A stretch of DNA of 64,000 nucleotides, from positions 1,058,547-1,122,546 of the forward strand of contig NZ_LGIQ01000009.1 in the NCBI RefSeq assembly GCF_001187725.1. The letters run 5' to 3'. The position numbers and the translations under genes were made by a program. This document shows, piece after piece, positions 8,375 to 18,416 of the stretch. Source of the stretch: Brevibacillus reuszeri. Its GTDB lineage: Bacteria; Bacillota; Bacilli; Brevibacillales; Brevibacillaceae. A model generated the notes under the pieces. That model saw nothing but the letters and a program-made list of their open reading frames with translations. It was not told the origin of the DNA and made no database searches. Numbering within the stretch: the stretch's first letter is position 1; each line of letters opens with the position of its first letter.

Positions 8375-8418
8375 ACAAACCGGTCCCGACTTGCCCCTTG
8401 ACCGGTTTGTTTTGTCTT
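8375..8418 (+). terminator. Terminator of the 38-residue gene
   Basis: Perfect 11-bp stem ACAAACCGGTC / GACCGGTTTGT followed by TTTGTCTTTT on the plus strand. The minus strand has no T-run after the stem, so it serves the small plus-strand gene. Confidence 0.85.
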
Positions 8419-8431
8419 TTTGCCTGCTTCA

Positions 8432-9553
8432 CTATACGCTGACCTGTAGCGGTATAAACGTAGGTGCTGGTGTTACAGATGGCTGCTCTTCTACATAAAA
8501 GGACAGATTGTTAAAGGTAACATGCACGATTCCTTGCTCTACAAGAGCCAGCTCCAAAAAGCGTTGTCGGCTCATTTCGGCTTCGAATACTTCATTGGTA
8601 TCGAGCCTTTTTAAATCAAGGCGAACGATTGGCCCCAATAAAGAAATGCGACTGATTTGCGCTTGCACGGACTGGATTGCAGTGTCTAGCGGTGCATGAA
8701 GTGATACCTCTACATCATGTGGACGCATGTAACCGACGGCGGGAAGCTCCACTGCCTTGTTTTCCCACTCCGTTTCAAACTCTGCTTCCCCAAGCTTGAT
8801 TTTGCCGTTATGCACTCTTCCCCGAAACAGATTGACGCGCCCCAAGAAGCTGTAGACAAACGGATTTGCCGGATGATGATAAATCTCTTCGGGCGATCCA
8901 ACCTGCTCCACTCTTCCTTCATTCATAACGACAACCTGGTCAGCGAGCTCCATCGCCTCTTCCTGATCGTGTGTGACGAACAAAATCGTCAGCCCCAGCT
9001 TGCCGTGCAAATGCCGCAGCCACCTGCGCAGCTCTTGCCTCACTTTGGTATCCAGTGCACCAAACGGTTCATCCAGTAGCAGAAACTTAGGTTCAACAGC
9101 CAGCGCCCGCGCTAACGCAACCCGTTGACGCTGCCCACCGGAGAGCTGTGATGGGTAGCGATGTGCCAAACCCTCCAGTTGCACAAGCTTTAACAGAGAA
9201 TGCACCTTTTCCTTGATTTCTTCTTTGCTTGGTCTTGTTTTGCGGGTTCGAACGGTCAAACCAAAGGCGATATTATCAAAAATATTCATATGGCGAAAAA
9301 GGGCATAATGCTGAAAAACAAATCCGACACGTCTTTCGCGTACATCACGATTTGTATTATCTTCACCGTTAAACAAAATTCGCCCTTCCTCCGGCTGCTC
9401 CAAGCCTGCAATCAGGCGCAGCAGGGTCGTTTTTCCCGAGCCGGACGGCCCCAAGAGAGCAACCAGCTCGCCTTCTGGAATCTGCAGACTGACATTTTTC
9501 AAGGCGGTAAAGCTCTTATACGACTTGCTAATGTTTTCTACCTCAATACTCAT
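8432..9553 (-). CDS. cysA: Sulfate/thiosulfate ABC importer ATPase CysA
   Basis: The 373-residue ATPase of a sulfate importer, acting at the cytoplasmic side of CysT-CysW. Walker A GPSGSGKT lies at residues 35-42, followed by LSGGQRQR and Walker [12 protein letters not shown]. The C-terminal third (from about residue 240) is the beta-rich TOBE-type domain usual in CysA. The length is slightly above the enterobacterial protein. The start overlaps the cysW stop (ATGA). It is the last gene of the order binding protein, cysT, cysW, cysA, and converges on the terminator of the 38-residue gene. I see no dedicated terminator for the operon itself. Confidence 0.95.
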   Translation of the reverse strand: MSIEVENISKSYKSFTALKNVSLQIPEGELVALLGPSGSGKTTLLRLIAGLEQPEEGRILFNGEDNTNRDVRERRVGFVFQHYALFRHMNIFDNIAFGLTVRTRKTRPSKEEIKEKVHSLLKLVQLEGLAHRYPSQLSGGQRQRVALARALAVEPKFLLLDEPFGALDTKVRQELRRWLRHLHGKLGLTILFVTHDQEEAMELADQVVVMNEGRVEQVGSPEEIYHHPANPFVYSFLGRVNLFRGRVHNGKIKLGEAEFETEWENKAVELPAVGYMRPHDVEVSLHAPLDTAIQSVQAQISRISLLGPIVRLDLKRLDTNEVFEAEMSRQRFLELALVEQGIVHVTFNNLSFYVEEQPSVTPAPTFIPLQVSV

Positions 9554-10416
9554 CCGGCTCTCTCCTCTGACACGTCAAATGGTGATTCCACTTCTGCGCC
9601 TGACAGCTTTTCTGTTTTCCATTCAATAAAGCTTTTCACAATCAACGTCACCAATGCCAAAGCTGCAAGCAAGGTCGCAACAGCAAAAGCAGCAGCAAAT
9701 TGATACTCGTTGTACAAAATCTCTACATGCAGCGGCAGTGTATTCGTCATTCCCCGGATGTGCCCGGATACCACCGATACGGCACCGAATTCGCCCATAG
9801 CCCGCGCGTTGCACAAAATCACCCCGTACAAAAGCCCCCATTTGACATTGGGCAGCGTTACCCTTAGGAAGGTCTTCCACCCACTCGCTCCAAGCGAAAC
9901 CGCAGCTTCCTCTTCGTCCTTTCCTTGGGCCTCCATAATCGGGATCAATTCACGCGCAACAAACGGAAACGTCACAAACGTCGTGGCCAGCACAATGCCC
10001 GGTACAGCAAAGATAATCTTGATGTCATGCAAGTCCAGCCACGGTCCCAGGATGCCTTGACTGCCGAACAATAGGACAAAGATCAGACCCGCAATCACAG
10101 GAGAGACTGCAAAAGGCAAATCAATCAGGGTAAGCAAGATATTTTTCCCGCGAAATGAAAATTTGGCTATTGCCCAAGCTGCCGCAATCCCGAATGTTAC
10201 ATTGAGTGGCACACTGATCGCTGCAACCAATAGAGTCAGCTTGACAGCGGAAAGCGTCTCAGGCTCGGCAATCGCGGCGACAAAAACTCCTGCGCCTTGT
10301 TTGAAGGCTTCCGTAAATACCGCGATCAACGGCAGGATAAGAAACAGCGTAAGGAACAGGAGGGCAACACCAATCAATATCCAGCGCACATAGGCTGGTT
10401 CCGTCAAATGCTTCAC
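9550..10416 (-). CDS. cysW: Sulfate ABC importer permease CysW
   Basis: A 288-residue inner-membrane permease with six predicted helices and the EAA-loop ([21 protein letters not shown]), which docks with Cys[16 protein letters not shown] is the CysW-type sequence after the EAA-loop. It starts with GTG at 10416, supported by AGGGGGC seven bases upstream, twelve bases after cysT, and overlaps cysA by four bases. With CysT it forms the sulfate channel. Confidence 0.95.
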   Translation of the reverse strand: MKHLTEPAYVRWILIGVALLFLTLFLILPLIAVFTEAFKQGAGVFVAAIAEPETLSAVKLTLLVAAISVPLNVTFGIAAAWAIAKFSFRGKNILLTLIDLPFAVSPVIAGLIFVLLFGSQGILGPWLDLHDIKIIFAVPGIVLATTFVTFPFVARELIPIMEAQGKDEEEAAVSLGASGWKTFLRVTLPNVKWGLLYGVILCNARAMGEFGAVSVVSGHIRGMTNTLPLHVEILYNEYQFAAAFAVATLLAALALVTLIVKSFIEWKTEKLSGAEVESPFDVSEERAG

Positions 10417-10428
10417 AACAGCTGCCCC

Positions 10429-11265
10429 CTATCTGGCTGCATCAAATTTGTTAATTCGCCATTGCAAATAATTGATGATCAACAGCATGATAAACGAAAC
10501 AACCAGCATCACTGTCGCAATCGCCGTTGCCCCGGCATAGTCAAATTGCTCCAGCTTGGTCATAATCAATAGAGGTACAATCTCCGTCTTGAGCGGCATA
10601 TTCCCCGAAATGAAAACTACGGAGCCATATTCGCCCAATGCTCTGGCGAAAGCGAGCGCAAAGCCCGTAATAACCGCTGGCAGCAAATGAGGCAAAATAA
10701 CCCGTGTAAACGTATTCCAGCGGGTCGCACCAAGTGTCGCTGCGGCTTCCTCCATCTGTAAATCCCAATCCTGTAATACGGGTTGTACCGTGCGGACGAC
10801 GAATGGTAAACCGATAAAGGTCAATGCTACCCAGATACCAAGCGGCGTGTAGGCTACCTTAATCCCCCATTCTGCCAAATACTGACCGACCCAGCCGTTC
10901 TCTGCATAGATCGAAGTGAGGGCAATCCCTCCTACTGCGGTCGGCAATGCAAAAGGCAAGTCAACAATTCCGTCGATGATTCGCTTGCCGTAAAAATCAT
11001 AGCGAGCCAGAACCCACGCTACTAATACACCAAAAACGGCATTGACACAGGCGGCAAAAAAGGATGTTACGATGCTCACACGAATAGAGGCAAGTACCCG
11101 GGAATCCAAAATCGTTCCGATAAAGTGTTCCCAGCTCATTGTTGAAGCTTTTAAGAAAAGAACAGACAGAGGGATCAATACCAGCAAACTCAAGTAAATG
11201 ATCGTATAGCCCATCGTCATGCCAAAGCCCGGCAAGAACCCTCTGTTATGCAATAATTTTCTCAT
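10429..11265 (-). CDS. cysT: Sulfate ABC importer permease CysT
   Basis: A 278-residue permease, the CysW partner, with six hydrophobic segments and an EAA-loop (EEAAATLGATRWNTFTRVILP) followed by GEYGSVVFISGNMPLKTE, a CysT-specific stretch. The ATG at 11265 follows GAGGAGTTATCTCC. It lies 30 bases after the gene for the sulfate-binding lipoprotein. Confidence 0.95.
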   Translation of the reverse strand: MRKLLHNRGFLPGFGMTMGYTIIYLSLLVLIPLSVLFLKASTMSWEHFIGTILDSRVLASIRVSIVTSFFAACVNAVFGVLVAWVLARYDFYGKRIIDGIVDLPFALPTAVGGIALTSIYAENGWVGQYLAEWGIKVAYTPLGIWVALTFIGLPFVVRTVQPVLQDWDLQMEEAAATLGATRWNTFTRVILPHLLPAVITGFALAFARALGEYGSVVFISGNMPLKTEIVPLLIMTKLEQFDYAGATAIATVMLVVSFIMLLIINYLQWRINKFDAAR

Positions 11266-11295
11266 GGAGATAACTCCTCTGATGGGATGGATTGT

Positions 11296-12351
11296 CTATG
11301 GCTTGTAGATTTGATCGAAAATACCTTGGTCGGCAAAGTGAACCTTTTGCGCGTTGGTCCATCCGCCAAACAACTCATCAATCGTAAACAGCTTGATTTG
11401 CGGGAATGCTGGCGTATGAGCTTTGAGCACTTCCTCCGAACGCGGGCGATAGTAATGCTTTGCCGCAATCTCCTGCCCTTTTTTCGTGTAGAGGAATTGC
11501 AGATACGCTTCTGCGACTTCACGTGTCTTGTGTTTATCCGCGTACTTGTCGACAATCGTTACTGGCGGCTCCGCCAAAATACTGATGGACGGATTCACAA
11601 TTTCAAATTTGTCCTTGCCCAGCTCATTAACGGCTAGGTACGCTTCATTTTCCCAAGCGATCAAGACGTCACCGATTCCCCGCTCAACAAAAGTAGTGGT
11701 GGAACCACGAGCGCCTGAATCCAAAACGGGTACATTTTTGAACAGACTGGTTACAAATTCTTTTGCCTTGGCTTCGTCTCCGTTATTTTTTTGCAAAGCG
11801 TAGCCCCATGCGGCAAGGTAATTCCAGCGAGCACCGCCTGATGTCTTCGGATTCGGTGTGATGACCGAAATACCTGGTTTAATCAAATCGTCCCAATCCT
11901 TGATTTGCTGCGGATTTCCTTTGCGCACGAGAAAAACGATCGTAGATGTATAGGGTGAGCTGTTGTCAGAGAGCTTTTTTTGCCAATCTGCCTGAATAAG
12001 TCCACGTTCTGCGAGAGCGTCTATATCATAAGCGAGAGCGAGGGTCACCACATCCGCCTCGAGCCCGTCAATGACGGAACGAGACTGCTTACCCGATCCT
12101 CCGTGCGACTGCTTGATGTTCAGGTTTTGACCCGTTTTTTCTTTCCATTCCTGTGCGAATTCCTTGTTTACATCCTGGTAAAATTCTCTTGTCGGATCAT
12201 ACGAAACATTCAGCAAATCCACTGTGGGGCCGGATTCTGGCGTAGTAGTGCCCCCGCCTGTAACTGCTTGGCATCCCCCGATGGCCGCAGCCAAAAATAC
12301 GATCCCCAAAGGCTTCAGTATGGATTGGATCAAGCTTGCTTTCATTTTCAT
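11296..12351 (-). CDS. Sulfate-binding lipoprotein
   Basis: The 351-residue extracellular solute-binding protein that captures sulfate (or thiosulfate) for CysTWA. The N-terminus is a lipoprotein signal ending in AAIGGC. Typical Sbp/CysP sequences are seen: [38 protein letters not shown], and [20 protein letters not shown]. The start is uncertain: GTG at 12366 abuts the ribosome binding site, so the ATG at 12351, about 14 bases after AAGGGAG, is preferred. It is the first gene of the operon and sits behind a near-consensus promoter. Sbp and CysP cannot be told apart with confidence here. Confidence 0.93.
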   Translation of the reverse strand: MKMKASLIQSILKPLGIVFLAAAIGGCQAVTGGGTTTPESGPTVDLLNVSYDPTREFYQDVNKEFAQEWKEKTGQNLNIKQSHGGSGKQSRSVIDGLEADVVTLALAYDIDALAERGLIQADWQKKLSDNSSPYTSTIVFLVRKGNPQQIKDWDDLIKPGISVITPNPKTSGGARWNYLAAWGYALQKNNGDEAKAKEFVTSLFKNVPVLDSGARGSTTTFVERGIGDVLIAWENEAYLAVNELGKDKFEIVNPSISILAEPPVTIVDKYADKHKTREVAEAYLQFLYTKKGQEIAAKHYYRPRSEEVLKAHTPAFPQIKLFTIDELFGGWTNAQKVHFADQGIFDQIYKP

Positions 12352-12413
12352 GTGGCTAATTTTCACTCCCTTATAATCTCTACTAGTTTAATCGGAATAC
12401 TTTGATATTTTGA

Positions 12414-12441
12414 ATTATACATCCCTTTTTTTCCCTGTCAA
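12414..12441 (-). promoter_or_regulatory. Sigma-A promoter of the sulfate operon
   Basis: TTGACA (12436-12441) and TATAAT (12414-12419) with a 16-base spacer on the minus strand, both boxes perfect. Just downstream, at 12375-12398, lies an AT-rich element with ATTCCGAT near its 5' end that loosely resembles the sites bound by the cysteine regulator CymR. Its position after the promoter would fit repression when cysteine is plentiful, but this second point is only an inference. Confidence 0.75.
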
Positions 12442-12540
12442 CGACATTTCCAAATACCGTATGCCCAACAACCGGGCTAGGTTCTAATGACACATGCCTA
12501 TTACTGGAAAATGGGCGCTCAGATAATTGGATCAAAAAAC

Positions 12541-12574
12541 GAAAAAGTGTGCCCCGGATTAACCGAAACACACT
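12541..12574 (-). terminator. Terminator of the FUSC gene
   Basis: Minus-strand stem AGTGTGTTTCGG / CCGGGGCACACT with loop TTAAT, followed by TTTTTC, four bases after the stop of the interrupted FUSC reading frame. Confidence 0.8.
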
Positions 12575-12577
12575 CGA

Positions 12578-14485
12578 TTATGACAATGCTCTTTTGGCAA
12601 GCTGCAGCGCATCCTGTAAATCGGCAATTTCTTTTTGCAGCTTGGAAAACCCCTGGATCTCGGGCACGAGCTTCATCGGGATTACTCCATTTTGTTCGGC
12701 AGACTTGGCCATCGTCTCAAAAACAAGGAGCAGCTGGGAAAGTGTCTCGTCAGAGAGGATGGGGCAATTCGTGGCTTTCAGGCAAGCCTCAAGTAAATAG
12801 CCGATTTGTACGATCGAAAATATGACGGGCCACATCATTTCTAATGCAACTTTATTCCTCGGAATTTCTCCAATGGCCGTTTCATAAACCAGCTTCAGAT
12901 TCGTAATATTGGTTTGCATCTTTCGTCTCTCGCTGGACTCGATGACATCTATACCATTTCTATGCTCGGAGAAAAGGGTAAACAAGTACTGCTGCTGGCT
13001 GCGGATCGTTTTCGCAATGAAGTGTGGGAGGAGGCTCGAAGCTTTTCTCCGTCCGATTAAGGCTGTACCAATCAACCCAATCCCACACCCAATGATCACA
13101 TCAATGACCCTCGTACTGGCAAAGAAAGCGAGATCGTAAAAATGGCTCGTGCTCTCAGCCAAAAGAAGTGCGTTTGGCGTGATGAAAAAGGCGGCAATTC
13201 AGTAGTTCACAACAATCGAAAGCTCTGTCAGTGCCGTCAGGAAAAATACAATGATCGCAATGACAAACCCTTCTGGTCTGGTGGAAAGAACGATGGCCGC
13301 TATCATAATTCCTACGATTGTTCCCAATGAACGCTGCAACGCGCGATGAAAGGTTGCAATAATCGTTGAGCCTGACATGACTGCAGCACAGGATAACGTG
13401 ATCCAATACGAGCGATTAAATTCGAACGAATAAGCCACAAGATCTGCAATCATAAGGACCACACCGAAACGAGCAGCAGTCAAAAAGACAATCGAGTTTT
13501 TGTCAAAGGCTCCACCGAAAACACGAAATAATGATGATCTAGAAAAATCACCTTCTCGATTCACCACAACAAATGGTTCATTCAAGATGGCTATCGCTTC
13601 ATTTACTTTATCAATCAAGGTTTGTACCACTTCATTTCCATCAAAATGACTGTCCCATATCAGTAATTCCTGTTTCTTTTTTTCGGGTAGTGAATCTGAG
13701 ATGGCCTGAACAATCGCTGCCAAATCCAATGGGAGCTTGACCTTCCTTCCCTCAAAATGCTCAAGGAGATAAACAAAGATGGCATTCGCTTGGTCATTTA
13801 GCAATATGAGTCTCCTAAAATGCTCACCACTGCCCCATGGGTTTTTTCCCGCGATCAATGTTTCTTCAGCCGAGCGCAGTGTGTTAACCAGCTTTTGTCT
13901 GACCTCCACCCACCTGTCCGTTCCCGCCGCCTGAATCAAAACAGCCAGCTCCCTGTACACTTTTTGAACGGCATTGGTTTCTGGACCATGCGGATCTAAA
14001 AACCATCCAGCCATGCCCAATAGCCAGGCAAATGCCCCTCCTGCTAACACAAGCCCTGCACGAAGAGGCGCAAAAGAAGGATCAATAGGCATTCCTGTTG
14101 CCATCGTAAAGCCTAAGAGAAAGAAAATCGATGCAGGACCCTTGATTTGCAAGGCCCCAAAAACAAATGTTGCCGCAAAACCGATAATCCCAACCACAAT
14201 CGCTGTTGCAAGCGGATGAGGGGCAAGCAGCGTTCCCAGACCGACGGACAGCGACATTGTAATCGCAACAAGAAACAGCTTTTTGGCCCTTTGAACATAC
14301 GGAATATTGGCTACGTACAAATAAGTGAAGCTCCCGATACCTGCCAGCAGGCCGTACGAGAGATTTCCAGCAATGACCCCAATCATGATTGGTAAACTCA
14401 AGCATATACCAGCATTGATTGCTTTTGGCCAGGGAAGTGGATTCCGATTCATTTGAAAGGCTTGCTTGAGCATCGAAATAAACAT
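12578..14485 (-). pseudogene. FUSC/aromatic-acid-exporter-type membrane protein interrupted by in-frame TGA
   Basis: A reading frame of 636 codons coding for a FUSC-family inner-membrane protein (relatives export aromatic acids such as p-hydroxybenzoate). It has two membrane halves (about residues 15-160 and 345-480) separated by a cytoplasmic region, and a C-terminal helical part. A TGA at 13199-13201 interrupts the second membrane block: the frame reads ...ELSIVVNY, stop, IAAFFITPNALLLAEST..., with no shift of frame. The downstream part has no ribosome binding site of its own. The ATG at 14485 follows GGAGG seven bases upstream. Either the gene is freshly inactivated, or the codon is read through, or the base is a sequencing error. 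Confidence 0.88.
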
Positions 14486-14607
14486 AAGCCTTCCTCCCCT
14501 CCCCCAAAAATGCTCCGTTCTTTTGTAAAACCTGATTTTGCCTAGGATTACGCCTATCATTGCTCATGGCCTCTCGTTCTATTCGCCAGCTGTCCCCTTC
14601 CGCAAAG

Positions 14608-14639
14608 AAAAAAGCAGCCCTCTGGATGACTGCTTTTTT
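14608..14639. terminator. Terminator of the chemotaxis receptor gene
   Basis: Stem AAAAAAGCAG ... CTGCTTTTTT with T-runs on both strands, directly after the stop codon of the minus-strand receptor gene. Confidence 0.8.
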
Positions 14640-14644
14640 ACTCG

Positions 14645-16336
14645 CTAGATTTTAAATTTATGTACGGCCTCTTGCAGATTTTCAGCCAATCTGGATAAGG
14701 AAGCAGCCGAAGCTGAGATTTCCTCCATTGATGCCAGCTGTTCTTCTGCAACCGATGCAATATTTTCAGAGCCGGCAGCAGAATCCTTTGCCATATTCGA
14801 CATTTCTTCAACCGAAGCAGCCACTTGCTGTGTGCCAGCCGATATTTCCTGAGAGGATGCTGACACTTCCTCTGTTTGAACGTTTACTTTCTCAATCGCT
14901 TTAACGATTCGATGGAACGACTCCCCTGCATGATGAATCACTCTGATGCCTTCTTCGACTTCCTTTGTCTCCATCTTCATGCCATTCATGATCTTGGCAG
15001 TGTCCTGCTGGATTTCCTGAACTAACGAAATAATTTGGTCTGCTGAGCTACGCGACTCTTCTGCCAATTTCCTTACTTCGTCAGCGACGACCGCAAACCC
15101 TTTTCCATGCTCGCCAGCCCGGGCTGCCTCGATCGCCGCGTTTAATGCCAGCAAATTTGTTTGGTTACTGATCTGAGTAATGACCTCGATAAAGGTCTCA
15201 ATCTCTTTGGAGCGTTCGTTTAATTGATTCGCAAGTAATGTAGATGATGCAACAGATTGATTGATCACATTCATTTGCTGAATGGCACTCTGGATTGCCT
15301 CATTCCCTTGCTTCGCTTCTTCTGCTGATTCAAGCGCCGTTTCCGAAACGATCGCAGTCGATTTGGCAATATGCGTAAACCCAGATGCTACTTCCTCCAT
15401 GCCTTTGGCGCTCTCTTCTCCTGCCTGGGCAGCTGCAGTCGCTTGTGTAGACATCTCCTGAATCGTCTTCGCTACCTGATTGGTTGCGAGCGTCACCTGC
15501 TCCGTGCTTGCCATTAATTCCTCGGCAGAGGCAGCTACTTGTTCGGAGCTTGCGTTTACTTGCGAGAGCAGCTCTCGTAAATTTCCCTTCATTTGATTAA
15601 AGGATTGGGCAAGGTCCCTCGTTTCATCCCTGTTCTTCAACGTAATGTCTGCGACCGACAAATCGCCAGCAGCAATAAGCTTTGCTTTTTCTGTAATGAG
15701 CAAGATCGGTTTGGAGATGCTTCGCGCTATGATGGGACCGATCAAGAAGGACACGATGACCATCGCTGCACTCATGGAGAGGACAACTGTGGACAGTAAG
15801 GTGACGTGAGTATCGACTTCTGCTTTAGCTGTTTCCATCAGTTCTTGCTGGTCCTCGACAATCGTATTTGCAAGCACTCTGATACTGCGCCCCAATGCAC
15901 TTGCATCTTTTTTATTCGCTTCGATCGCTTCAGCCATTTTCCCCTCTTTTACCAAAGCAATCACGCCATCCACTTTCGATGTGAATTCTTGATTCAGCCT
16001 TGTGAGCACATCCATTCTTTCTTTTTGCTCAGGAGTATTCATCAGCTGCGTCAATTGCTCCAATCGCTGCACGATTTTACCAGATGCTTCGCTCAGTGCA
16101 TCCAACTCGTTATTCTCTTTGTTTAATAAATACCCTTGCAGAGCTGAGTTTTGCTGGGCGACAAGGCCTTCCATATCTTGTGCATATAAATAGATCGTCA
16201 TTTGTTGGTTCAAAAGCTCAGAGTAAGCGTCTTTCACCTTCATGAATTGTAAGTAGGAAAGACCACTGACTACGCCAAACAACACAGATATAAGCAAAAA
16301 AACAATGAGCATTTTATTTCTGATTGACACCCGCAT
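14645..16336 (-). CDS. Methyl-accepting chemotaxis protein
   Basis: A 563-residue transmembrane chemoreceptor. TM1 lies at about residues 8-28, an extracellular four-helix-bundle-type sensor at 30-185, TM2 at about 190-212, then a HAMP domain and the long cytoplasmic signalling domain from about 280. The hairpin tip with conserved [13 protein letters not shown] and [16 protein letters not shown] is the site that contacts CheA and CheW. Methylation-type helices rich in EE/QE pairs flank it. The ATG at 16336 follows AAGGTGATC; earlier in-frame starts lack a ribosome binding site. It is monocistronic. The ligand is unknown, since four-helix-bundle sensors bind diverse small molecules. Confidence 0.95.
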   Translation of the reverse strand: MRVSIRNKMLIVFLLISVLFGVVSGLSYLQFMKVKDAYSELLNQQMTIYLYAQDMEGLVAQQNSALQGYLLNKENNELDALSEASGKIVQRLEQLTQLMNTPEQKERMDVLTRLNQEFTSKVDGVIALVKEGKMAEAIEANKKDASALGRSIRVLANTIVEDQQELMETAKAEVDTHVTLLSTVVLSMSAAMVIVSFLIGPIIARSISKPILLITEKAKLIAAGDLSVADITLKNRDETRDLAQSFNQMKGNLRELLSQVNASSEQVAASAEELMASTEQVTLATNQVAKTIQEMSTQATAAAQAGEESAKGMEEVASGFTHIAKSTAIVSETALESAEEAKQGNEAIQSAIQQMNVINQSVASSTLLANQLNERSKEIETFIEVITQISNQTNLLALNAAIEAARAGEHGKGFAVVADEVRKLAEESRSSADQIISLVQEIQQDTAKIMNGMKMETKEVEEGIRVIHHAGESFHRIVKAIEKVNVQTEEVSASSQEISAGTQQVAASVEEMSNMAKDSAAGSENIASVAEEQLASMEEISASAASLSRLAENLQEAVHKFKI

Positions 16337-16538
16337 ATGATCACCTTTTGAACAAAATGATAGCAAGACAAAAAATTCTGACAAAACCACTTTCAAAATA
16401 TGAGTATGGCGCCCCCTCCAGATTCTGTTACGATGTTTTTCCCCCTTGGAACATTCTTTTCCCGTATTTTGGATTGCTAAAACCTTTTTTCGTAGTTATT
16501 GACAGAATTGAATGTAAATTAAAAACAATCTGTCTCCC

Positions 16539-16583
16539 CAAAAAGAAGACCAGCATGCCTCGGCTACTGCCAAGCATACTGGC
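16539..16583 (-). terminator. Terminator of the small HCO-like gene
   Basis: Minus-strand hairpin GGCCAGTATGC ... GCATGCTGGTC followed by TTCTTTTTGG, shortly after the stop of the gene at 16602-16970. Confidence 0.7.
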
Positions 16584-16601
16584 CCACTCGTTATGCTCAT
16601 A

Positions 16602-16970
16602 CTAATCACTGACATGCTTCCACAAATTACAGGCAAACAGAACAATTCCTACCCCCAATCCAAGTGAGCCGATAATTGCTCCAACCACGAAAGACTCTAT
16701 TTGCGTAAACAGCATGAGGAACAAACAGCCTTGCATCACTGGCAAACAAAGATTGTGCAACCAAAAATGCCACTTCGCCATCGTTGTCTCTGCCGCTTGC
16801 GGATATGCACGATAGATAAGTCCTATAATCGCAAGCGAGACCCAGCCAACCAGATTGAGATGTGCATGCACAGATGCGTAGGCAAATGCTTTTGTTATTC
16901 CCATGACAATTCCCAAAACAATCGCAATGACAAAATATACAGCAGCGATCCGTAAACAACGTCCAGCCAT
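16602..16970 (-). CDS. Small four-helix membrane protein related to haem-copper oxidase subunit I
   Basis: A 122-residue membrane protein with four hydrophobic segments. It contains HAHLNLVGWVSLAIIGLIY and WHFWLHNLCLPVMQG, which resemble two of the histidine-bearing helices of cytochrome oxidase / nitric oxide reductase subunit I, but only a third of that chain is present. Histidines on helices 2 and 3 could bind haem. The ATG at 16970 follows GGGAGGTGG. It is monocistronic with its own terminator. Its function is unknown; haem or metal binding is an inference from the histidine pattern. Confidence 0.75.
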   Translation of the reverse strand: MAGRCLRIAAVYFVIAIVLGIVMGITKAFAYASVHAHLNLVGWVSLAIIGLIYRAYPQAAETTMAKWHFWLHNLCLPVMQGCLFLMLFTQIESFVVGAIIGSLGLGVGIVLFACNLWKHVSD

Positions 16971-17030
16971 TTTCTTCCACCTCCCTTCGCCTACATTTTA
17001 TGACTATTTTCCTACCGCTCATGTGAGTAC

Positions 17031-17061
17031 AAAAAAAACGGACTGTCTGTTCGACAATCCG
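17031..17061. terminator. Strong hairpin with T-runs, host transcript unclear
   Basis: Stem CGGATTGTC / GACAGTCCG (one GU pair) with loop GAACA. On the minus strand it is followed by eight T residues, on the plus strand by CCTTTTTAT. On the minus strand no convincing gene precedes it up to 17261, although an ORF (IRWMDNFSYSKPASIH...) reads through the stem. The remaining bases 17062-17261 hold only that ORF and a second inverted repeat, GTGGATGGA / TCCATCCAC at 17161-17203. Confidence 0.6.
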
Positions 17062-17261
17062 CCTTTTTATCACCGACAATACCTGCATTCCGTTTTTCAC
17101 AGAATCGGCAATGATTCCGTGTGTGAGCTTGTATGGGTTGAGCTGTGCATCTCCTGTGGCGTGGATGGATGCGGGCTTGGAGTATGAAAAGTTGTCCATC
17201 CACCGTATATCCACGACCTCTTGATTTGCGTTATGATGGGAATATAGAGGAGTGATGAATC

Positions 17262-17564
17262 TTGATTACTGTTTACGTAAAACGCCCTCACGAGGAAGCC
17301 TACAAAATGGACATCGCCAATTCGGACACTCTAAGTGAGCTTGTGGATGGCGATTTTGAAGTAGTTTCGGATGACAACCTGGACGGCATATCGCTTGTTG
17401 TCAATGAAGATTCTAGGGGAGTCTTGGCTAATAATTTTCCCATTACCTCCGATGGCTACTTGGACTGGGTGTATGGGCCCTGTGTCTTTGTAAAAGCGGA
17501 CGGACATTCGCTATCTGATGCCGATGTGGAGCTGATTAATCAGTTTCTAGCCGCAAAAGTATAA
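17262..17564 (+). CDS. DUF3846-like small protein
   Basis: A 100-residue cytoplasmic protein with the look of the DUF3846 family: an N-terminal strand (ITVYVKRPHEEAYKMDIAN), a Leu/Val-Asp-Gly-Asp turn, SLVVNEDSRGVLANNFPI, then a C-terminal VYGPCVFVKADG ... DVELINQFL. The family has no established function and is often seen in mobile elements. It starts with TTG at 17262, seven bases after AGAGGAGTG. It is monocistronic and convergent with dut, sharing a bidirectional terminator. Confidence 0.75.
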   Translation: MITVYVKRPHEEAYKMDIANSDTLSELVDGDFEVVSDDNLDGISLVVNEDSRGVLANNFPITSDGYLDWVYGPCVFVKADGHSLSDADVELINQFLAAKV

Positions 17565-17573
17565 GTGTCTCAT

Positions 17574-17642
17574 AAAAAAGACCCTCTCCATCTCATCACG
17601 TGCACTCTTTAGGCACATAAACAAGATGGGAGGGTCTTTTTT
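17574..17642. terminator. Bidirectional terminator with nested hairpin
   Basis: Long inverted repeat AAAAAAGACCCTC-CCATCT ... AGATGG-AGGGTCTTTTTT with a smaller hairpin GTGC ACTCTTTAG GCAC in the loop, between the converging DUF3846-like gene and dut. Confidence 0.9.
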
Positions 17643-17668
17643 CTCTTCTTATCAATGATGAGAGCGAA

Positions 17669-18205
17669 TTACCCTTTGATTCCGCTGCTGCCAAAACCGC
17701 CAGCACCACGCTCTGTTTCATCAAGCTCGTCAACCTCTTCAAATTGCGCTACCGGCACAATTGCGATGACTCCTTGGGCAATACGATCGCCTTTTTTGAT
17801 CAGATAGCTGTGCGCATCTACTTCTTGGCCCACGGTGACTTCCTTTTCGCCTGCATCAAGACATACATTTCCTTTTTTCTCAGAAGGAAAGCGGATATTG
17901 TCAATCAATACGCATACTTCTCCGCGGTATCCCGCATCAACCGTACCCGGAGCATTGGACAAACGCAGTTTCGTTTTTGCACCGATCCCCGAACGTGGAC
18001 GTACTTGCAATTCAAAGCCTTCAGGCAACGCAAATGCCAGCCCAGTCGGAATCTTTGCAGACTGTCCAGGTGCAACCAACGTGTCTTCTACTGCTACGAG
18101 ATCAAATCCAGCGTCCATGGCACGTGCGTACTTGGGAATGACAGCATCCTCATGCAGTTTTTTAATTTTCACCTGTGCTACCAGGCGTTCATTGGTCATG
18201 TTCAT
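17669..18205 (-). CDS. dut: dUTP diphosphatase
   Basis: Trimeric dUTPase, 178 residues, converting dUTP to dUMP and pyrophosphate and so keeping uracil out of DNA while feeding dTMP synthesis. All five motifs are present: DAGFDLVAVED (1), VRPRSGIGAK (2), NAPGTVDAGYRGEV (3), KGDRIAQGVIAIV (4) and the Gly-rich ERGAGGFGSSG tail (5) that closes over the active site. The ATG at 18205 follows AGAGGAGAG. Slightly longer than Escherichia coli Dut because of an insert around residues 105-130. Confidence 0.96.
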   Translation of the reverse strand: MNMTNERLVAQVKIKKLHEDAVIPKYARAMDAGFDLVAVEDTLVAPGQSAKIPTGLAFALPEGFELQVRPRSGIGAKTKLRLSNAPGTVDAGYRGEVCVLIDNIRFPSEKKGNVCLDAGEKEVTVGQEVDAHSYLIKKGDRIAQGVIAIVPVAQFEEVDELDETERGAGGFGSSGIKG

Positions 18206-18416
18206 CTGAATTCTCTCCTCTATCTAGCCTTTCATCCTCACCTAGTGTACAAGAACACTTTCCATGCATCAAGGCTGCGATTGGAATACCAGAGCTGGAT
18301 TTTTTCATAGAAAGCTCACAATTTCCTTTCATTTTCTAGGCTTTCTCTCTCCTATTATGATATAATCACCGTTGCATCAAAATTTAATATAGGAAAAAGA
18401 AAGGGTGGATTGTACA

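Noticed and set aside
12578-13162. Separate 194-codon gene
   Set aside because: It is in frame with the upstream FUSC ORF, starts only at a TTG without ribosome binding site, and completes that protein; treated as part of one interrupted gene.
16627-17214. 195-codon minus-strand ORF
   Set aside because: Its second half lies out of frame over the oxidase-like gene with Cys/His-rich nonsense; only the first 60 codons look protein-like and are discussed as a finding.
17574-17642. Repeat-like structure as CRISPR or mobile-element end
   Set aside because: It is a single inverted repeat between converging genes with T-runs on both sides, i.e. a terminator; no direct repeats or target duplication were seen anywhere in the window.
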